This document shows, one piece after another, positions 4,489 to 8,870 of a stretch of DNA of 8,870 bases. The notes under the pieces were generated by a model. It made no database searches. It saw nothing but the letters and a program-made list of their open reading frames with translations, and was not told where the DNA came from. The position numbers and the translations under genes were made by a program. The first letter of the stretch is position 1. Each line of letters begins with the position of its first letter. Source of the stretch: Leptolyngbyaceae cyanobacterium M65_K2018_010 (GTDB lineage Bacteria; Cyanobacteriota; Cyanobacteriia; Phormidesmidales; Phormidesmidaceae); contig DVEE01000032.1 in NCBI GenBank assembly GCA_015295885.1, forward strand, positions 1 to 8,870, in the 5' to 3' direction.

Positions 4489-7400
4489 ATGTTCACCCAC
4501 GTTAAGCCCACGGTACGACACATTGCCCCGGAAAACCTGAACGGGCGCTTGCTGGTCAAGGTGGTCTATGTGGTTTTAGAGCCTCAGTACCAGAGTGCTC
4601 TGTCTTCTGCTATCCGGTCGATCAACGGAAACAATTCCCAGGTGGCGATCGAAGTCAACGGCTACCTGATCGAAGAACTGCGGGACGCCGATAACTACGA
4701 GGCCTTTAAGCGGGACGTGGCCGAGGCCAATGTGTTCATCGCTTCGCTGATTTTTATTGAAGACCTGGCCGACAAGGTGGTGGAAGCGGTTAAGCCCGTG
4801 CGCGATCAATTGGACGTGGCGGTGTGCTTCCCCTCCATGCCCCAGGTGATGCGCCTGAACAAGATGGGCAGCTTCTCCATGGCTCAGTTGGGGCAGTCGA
4901 AGAGTGCCATTGCCCAGTTCATGAAGAAGCGCAAGGAGAACTCGGGGGCGGGTTTCCAGGATGCCATGCTCAAACTGCTGCGCACCCTGCCCAACGTGCT
5001 CAAGTACCTGCCCATGGAAAAGGCCCAGGATGCCCGCAACTTCATGCTCAGCTTCCAGTATTGGCTGGGTGGGTCGCCGGAGAACCTGGAAAACTTCCTG
5101 CTGATGCTGGCCGATCGCTACGTGATCACCGATAAGTCGATCGAAGGGGCTCCCCAGATCGACAGCCTCGACTATGAAGAGCCGGTCACCTACCCGGACA
5201 TGGGCATCTGGCACCCCATGGCCCCTGCCATGTTCGAGGATGTGAAGGAATACCTCAACTGGTACAGTTCCCGACGGGATATTTCCGATGACCTGAAGGA
5301 TCCCCTCGCTCCGACCATTGGCCTGGTATTGCAGCGCACCCACCTGGTCACCGGCGACGACGCCCACTACGTCGCCATGGTGCAGGAGTTCGAGTATATG
5401 GGGGCCAAGGTCATCCCGGTGTTCGCCGGCGGCCTGGACTTCTCCAAGCCGGTGGAAGCTTACTTCTTTGATCCCGTGGACAATAGTCGGGCGATCGTGG
5501 ATTCGGTGGTCTCCCTTACGGGCTTTGCCCTGGTCGGTGGCCCGGCCCGGCAAGACCACCCCAAGGCCATTGAAACCCTGAAGAAACTGAACCGCCCCTA
5601 CATGGTGGCTCTGCCCCTGGTCTTCCAAACCACGGAGGAATGGGAAGGGAGCGACCTGGGCCTACACCCAATCCAGGTGGCCCTGCAAATGGCGATTCCA
5701 GAACTGGATGGGGCGATCGAGCCGATTGTGCTTTCTGGGCGAGACGGGCTGACCGGGCGCGCGATTTCCCTGCAAGACCGGATCGAGTCCATCACCCAGC
5801 GGGCGATGAAATGGGCTAACCTGCGCCGCAAGCCCAAGGTGGATAAGAAGCTGGCCATCACCATCTTCAGCTTCCCCCCCGATAAGGGCAACGTGGGCAC
5901 CGCCGCCTACCTGGATGTGTTCGGCTCCATCTACCGGGTGATGGAGGCTTTGAAGCAGAACGGTTACGACGTGCAAGACCTGCCCCCCTCGCCAGAAGCC
6001 CTGCTCCAAGAAGTCATCCACGATGCCCAGGCCCAGTACCACAGCCCTGAGCTGAACATCGCCTATCGCATGCCGGTACGGGAGTACCAGGCCCTCACTC
6101 CCTACGCTGAGCGGCTGGAGGACAATTGGGGGCCGCCCCCCGGCCACCTCAACACCGATGGGGAAAATCTGCTGGTCTACGGTAAGGCTTTTGGCAACGT
6201 GTTCATTGGGGTGCAGCCCACCTTTGGCTACGAGGGCGACCCCATGCGCCTGCTGTTCTCCCGCTCTGCCAGCCCCCACCACGGCTTCGCTGCCTACTAC
6301 ACCTTCCTGAACAAAATCTGGGGAGCCGATGCGGTGCTCCACTTTGGCACCCACGGCTCGCTGGAGTTCATGCCCGGTAAGCAGATGGGGATGTCGGGCA
6401 CCTGCTACCCCGATAACCTGATCGGCACCATTCCCAACCTTTACTACTACGCCGCCAACAACCCCTCCGAGGCGACCATTGCCAAGCGTCGGGGCTACGC
6501 CGAAACCATCAGCTACCTGACGCCCCCCGCTGAAAATGCAGGGCTGTACAAGGGGCTGAAGGAACTGAGCGAGCTGATTGGCTCCTACCAGGGCAACAAG
6601 GAAAGTGGACGGGCCGTGCAGATCGTCAACGCCATTGTCGAAACAGCCCGGATCTGCAATTTGGATCAGGATGTCCCTTTACCGGAAGGGGACGCGGGCG
6701 ATCTTTCCGCTGACGAGCGGGATGCCCTCGTGGGCAAAATCTACATCAAGCTGATGGAGATTGAGTCGCGGTTGTTGCCCTGTGGTCTGCATGTGGTGGG
6801 CAAGCCCCCCAGTGCGGAGGAGGCGATCGCCACGCTGGTTAATATCGCTGGCCTCGATCGGGAGGAAGACGGCATCAAGAGCCTACAGCGGATCATTGCC
6901 GAGAGCTTGGGTCGAGATATTGAAGAGATTTACCGGAATAGCGATCGCGGTGTGCTGGCCGATGTCCAACTTCTCTACGACATCAACCAGGGCGTGCGTG
7001 CCGCCGTGTCGGCCCTCGTCCACGAGCAGATCGATGCCGAAGGGCGAGTGACCATGGTGTCGCGGCTCAATTTCTTCAATATTGGCCGCAAAGAGCCCTG
7101 GATCAAAGCCCTCCAGGAGGCTGGCTACCCCAACGTGGACAGCGAAGCGATCAAACCTCTGATGGAGTATTTGGAGTTTTGCCTGGAGCAGGTCTGTGCC
7201 GACAACGAACTGGGCGGCCTCCTCAAGGCCCTGGAGGGAGAATACCTCCTGCCCGGCCCCGGCGGCGACCCGATTCGCAACCCGGAGGTGCTGCCCACGG
7301 GCAAAAACATCCATGCCCTCGATCCCCAGTCCATCCCCACCACCGCTGCGGTGCAGTCGGCCAAAATCGTGGTGGATCGCTTGCTGGAGCGCCAGCGCCA

Positions 7401-8487
7401 GGAAAATGGCGGTCAATACCCCGAAACCATTGCCACCGTGCTTTGGGGCACCGACAACATCAAAACCTACGGCGAATCCCTGGCCCAGATGCTCTGGTTT
7501 GTGGGCGTTAAGCCGGTGCCTGACTCCCTGGGCCGGGTCAACAAACTGGAGTTGATTTCCCTGGAAGACCTGGGGCGGCCCCGCATCGATATTGTGGTCA
7601 ACTGCTCTGGGGTGTTTCGGGATCTGTTCATTAACCAGATGGCCCTGCTCGACCGCGCCGTCAAAATGGCCGCCGAAGCCGACGAGCCCCTGGAGATGAA
7701 CTTTGTCCGCAAACACGCCCTCCAACAAGCAGAAGAAATGGGCATTGACCTGCGTCAGGCGGCCACCCGCATCTTTTCCAACGCCTCTGGCTCCTACGCC
7801 GCCAACATCAACCTGGCGGTAGAAAATAGCACCTGGGAAAACGAGGCCGAACTCCAGGAAATGTACCTGAAGCGCAAGTCCTTTGCCTTCAATTCCGACA
7901 ATCCCGGTGTCATGGACAGCAACCGGGCGTTGTTCGAGTCGGCCCTGAAGACGGCGGACGCCACCTTCCAAAACCTGGATTCTTCAGAAATCTCCCTCAC
8001 GGATGTATCCCATTACTTTGACTCCGACCCTACCAAGTTGGTGGCCAGCCTGCGCGACGACGGTAAACCCCCCGCCGCCTATATCGCCGACACCACTACC
8101 GCCAACGCCCAGGTGCGCACCCTGTCGGAAACGGTGAGATTGGACGCCCGCACCAAAATGCTCAACCCCAAGTGGTACGAGGGTATGCTCTCCCACGGCT
8201 ACGAAGGGGTGCGGGAACTCTCGAAGCGTCTGGTCAACACCATGGGCTGGTCAGCTACCGCTGGGGCGGTGGATAACTGGGTCTACGAGGACGTGAACAC
8301 CACCTTCATCCAAGATGAAGAGATGTGTCAGCGGCTGATGAACCTCAACCCCAACTCCTTCCGCCGCATGGTCTCCACCCTGCTGGAAGTGAACGGGCGG
8401 GGTTACTGGGAAACCAGCGACGAAAACCTGGAGCGCCTGCAAGCGCTCTACCAGGAAGTGGAAGACCGCATCGAAGGGGTGGAGTAA
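4489..8487 (+). CDS. chlH: Magnesium chelatase subunit ChlH
   Basis: The large porphyrin-binding subunit of Mg-chelatase. It binds protoporphyrin IX and, with the ChlI-ChlD AAA+ motor and Gun4, inserts Mg2+ to commit tetrapyrrole to chlorophyll. The protein is soluble and can associate with membranes. Length is 1332 aa against about 1330 for cyanobacterial homologues, with no break. The N terminus MFTHVKPTVRHIAPENLNGR is characteristic. Residues about 12-175 form the ChlH N-terminal domain, and the rest is the CobN/Mg-chelatase domain. The conserved HFGTHGSLEF motif gives H618, H622 and E626, a region tied to catalysis in this family, followed by PGKQMGMSGTCYPDNLIG. Other family blocks are LPCGLHVVGKPPS, VLWGTDNIKTYGESLAQ and the C-terminal NGRGYWETSDENLERLQ. 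ATG 4489 has AAGGAG (4474-4479) nine bases upstream; an in-frame TTG at 4465 lies before that site and is rejected. No chl neighbours are present. Confidence 0.98.
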   Translation: MFTHVKPTVRHIAPENLNGRLLVKVVYVVLEPQYQSALSSAIRSINGNNSQVAIEVNGYLIEELRDADNYEAFKRDVAEANVFIASLIFIEDLADKVVEAVKPVRDQLDVAVCFPSMPQVMRLNKMGSFSMAQLGQSKSAIAQFMKKRKENSGAGFQDAMLKLLRTLPNVLKYLPMEKAQDARNFMLSFQYWLGGSPENLENFLLMLADRYVITDKSIEGAPQIDSLDYEEPVTYPDMGIWHPMAPAMFEDVKEYLNWYSSRRDISDDLKDPLAPTIGLVLQRTHLVTGDDAHYVAMVQEFEYMGAKVIPVFAGGLDFSKPVEAYFFDPVDNSRAIVDSVVSLTGFALVGGPARQDHPKAIETLKKLNRPYMVALPLVFQTTEEWEGSDLGLHPIQVALQMAIPELDGAIEPIVLSGRDGLTGRAISLQDRIESITQRAMKWANLRRKPKVDKKLAITIFSFPPDKGNVGTAAYLDVFGSIYRVMEALKQNGYDVQDLPPSPEALLQEVIHDAQAQYHSPELNIAYRMPVREYQALTPYAERLEDNWGPPPGHLNTDGENLLVYGKAFGNVFIGVQPTFGYEGDPMRLLFSRSASPHHGFAAYYTFLNKIWGADAVLHFGTHGSLEFMPGKQMGMSGTCYPDNLIGTIPNLYYYAANNPSEATIAKRRGYAETISYLTPPAENAGLYKGLKELSELIGSYQGNKESGRAVQIVNAIVETARICNLDQDVPLPEGDAGDLSADERDALVGKIYIKLMEIESRLLPCGLHVVGKPPSAEEAIATLVNIAGLDREEDGIKSLQRIIAESLGRDIEEIYRNSDRGVLADVQLLYDINQGVRAAVSALVHEQIDAEGRVTMVSRLNFFNIGRKEPWIKALQEAGYPNVDSEAIKPLMEYLEFCLEQVCADNELGGLLKALEGEYLLPGPGGDPIRNPEVLPTGKNIHALDPQSIPTTAAVQSAKIVVDRLLERQRQENGGQYPETIATVLWGTDNIKTYGESLAQMLWFVGVKPVPDSLGRVNKLELISLEDLGRPRIDIVVNCSGVFRDLFINQMALLDRAVKMAAEADEPLEMNFVRKHALQQAEEMGIDLRQAATRIFSNASGSYAANINLAVENSTWENEAELQEMYLKRKSFAFNSDNPGVMDSNRALFESALKTADATFQNLDSSEISLTDVSHYFDSDPTKLVASLRDDGKPPAAYIADTTTANAQVRTLSETVRLDARTKMLNPKWYEGMLSHGYEGVRELSKRLVNTMGWSATAGAVDNWVYEDVNTTFIQDEEMCQRLMNLNPNSFRRMVSTLLEVNGRGYWETSDENLERLQALYQEVEDRIEGVE
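6823..6948. repeat. Two HIP1 octamers within chlH
   Basis: GCGATCGC occurs at 6823-6830 and 6941-6948, both inside the chlH reading frame, 118 bases apart. Confidence 0.8.
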
Positions 8488-8508
8488 TCCCCGGTGAACG
8501 GTTAATCC

Positions 8509-8551
8509 CAGATACCAGGGTGTCCGGCTGAAGCGGATGCCCTGGCATCTG
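8509..8551 (+). terminator. Strong hairpin 21 bases behind chlH, probable terminator or 3' stabiliser
   Basis: CAGATACCAGGG (8509-8520) faces CCCTGGCATCTG (8540-8551) with one A/C mismatch. In RNA the stem continues through two G-U pairs and TCCG/CGGA (8523-8526/8534-8537) to a seven-base loop, about 17 pairs in all. No T-tract follows, as is common for cyanobacterial 3' hairpins, so termination versus RNA-end protection is open. Confidence 0.6.
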
Positions 8552-8558
8552 AGAATCT

Positions 8559-8597
8559 CCAGGCTAGAAGCCAAGGCAGAATTGCTTCTAGGCCTGG
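8559..8597 (+). terminator. Second hairpin behind chlH
   Basis: CCAGGC+TAGAAGC (8559-8571) pairs with GCTTCTA (8584-8590) and GCCTGG (8592-8597), 13 pairs with one bulged G at 8591 and a 12-base loop. It begins seven bases after the first hairpin and lacks a T-tract. It may act with the first as a tandem transcript end, or be a dispersed repeat. Confidence 0.45.
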
Positions 8598-8763
8598 CAC
8601 TGCTCTCCCCTGACGCCGAAATTCCGTGACAGAACATCGCCCCTCTGAGGCTGATACCTAGCTGCCCTGGGAATCGCTAGATGGGTGCATCGGCAACTTC
8701 CTTCAGGTCTATAACGGCTACCCATGGGGACATACCCCTTGAGAACCTTTTTAAGAAAAGCAG
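8598..8763. other. Remaining spacer between chlH and tRNA-Gly
   Basis: No gene is supported here. A short GGGG-ACATA-CCCC dyad lies near 8727-8739. The longest plus-strand frames are about 25-30 codons without ribosome binding sites. Confidence 0.5.
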
Positions 8764-8789
8764 TCTAGCCTAGACCTAACCAGGCTAGA
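8764..8789 (-). terminator. Probable terminator of tRNA-Gly
   Basis: TCTAGCCT and AGGCTAGA (8764-8771/8782-8789) form a perfect eight-pair stem with a ten-base loop. Read on the minus strand it lies 20 bases after the tRNA end and is followed by CTGCTTTTCTT, a T-rich tail. This fits factor-independent termination of the tRNA transcript. Confidence 0.5.
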
Positions 8790-8808
8790 ACTACTAGCAC
8801 CTTCAAAA

Positions 8809-8870
8809 AGCGGGTAACGCGATTCGAACGCGCGACATTCACCTTGGCAAGGTGACGCTCTACCGCTGAG
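8809..8870 (-). tRNA. tRNA-Gly, anticodon GCC (3' 62 nt; 5' end beyond window)
   Basis: The minus strand reads from the D-stem CTCAGCGGTAGAGC to the 3' end. The anticodon arm is TCACC-TTGCCAA-GGTGA, with anticodon GCC at 8848-8846 for glycine GGC/GGU codons. The T arm is GCGCG-TTCGAAT-CGCGT, closed by four Watson-Crick pairs and one G-U. The acceptor 3' strand is TACCCGC with discriminator T at 8809. CCA is not encoded; TTTTTG follows directly. About ten 5' nucleotides (expected GCGGGTA plus two or three more) lie past the right edge. Confidence 0.95.

Noticed and set aside
4576..5628. 350-codon minus-strand ORF opposite chlH
   Set aside because: Its His/Gly/Val-rich sequence is the usual mirror of a GC-rich coding frame. 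chlH covers it fully and is conserved throughout.
6883..7971. 362-codon minus-strand ORF opposite chlH
   Set aside because: Same mirror-frame artefact, with no family features and no ribosome binding site considered credible.
1..8870. CRISPR array, transposase or phage genes
   Set aside because: No regularly spaced direct repeats and no protein resembling a transposase, integrase or phage component was seen on either strand.

Overview
The window comes from a beta-cyanobacterium. Chlorophyll synthesis (chlH), a beta-carboxysome shell protein (ccmK4 type), an aa3-type cytochrome oxidase subunit II of the cyanobacterial form, a group 2 sigma-70 factor and four copies of the cyanobacterial HIP1 octamer (GCGATCGC) all agree. 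The coding DNA is fairly GC-rich. The species cannot be named from this stretch.

Layout. 1-648 (minus): 5' two thirds of ctaC/coxB, running off the left edge. 649-981: ctaC leader. 982-1965 (minus): complete group 2 sigma factor of 327 aa. 1966-2823: long non-coding stretch holding the probable sigma promoter, several dyads and a small protein-like minus-strand frame. 2824-3060 (plus): possible 78-aa membrane protein. 3204-3551 (plus): ccmK4-type shell gene, standing alone without ccmK3. 3552-4488: about 940 bases without an intact gene, holding a degenerate palindromic repeat, two possible gene remnants, two AT-rich dyads and the chlH promoter and leader. 4489-8487 (plus): complete chlH, 1332 aa. 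8488-8808: two strong hairpins behind chlH and a third behind the tRNA. 8809-8870 (minus): 3' part of tRNA-Gly(GCC), cut by the right edge.

How the genes relate. They do not form one operon. Each serves core cyanobacterial physiology: respiration (ctaC), global transcription (sigma), CO2 fixation (ccmK4) and chlorophyll synthesis (chlH). The sigma gene and ctaC share a strand but are 333 bases apart. chlH has its own promoter and terminator-like hairpins and meets tRNA-Gly tail to tail.

I found no novel multi-gene system, CRISPR array, transposase gene or phage gene. The second-look items are in the intergenic DNA: dyads upstream of chlH, alternative foldings in the chlH leader, a hairpin over the ctaC ribosome binding site, the solitary ccmK4, and traces of decayed reading frames between ccmK4 and chlH. 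All calls come from reading the sequence; no database search or folding program was run.
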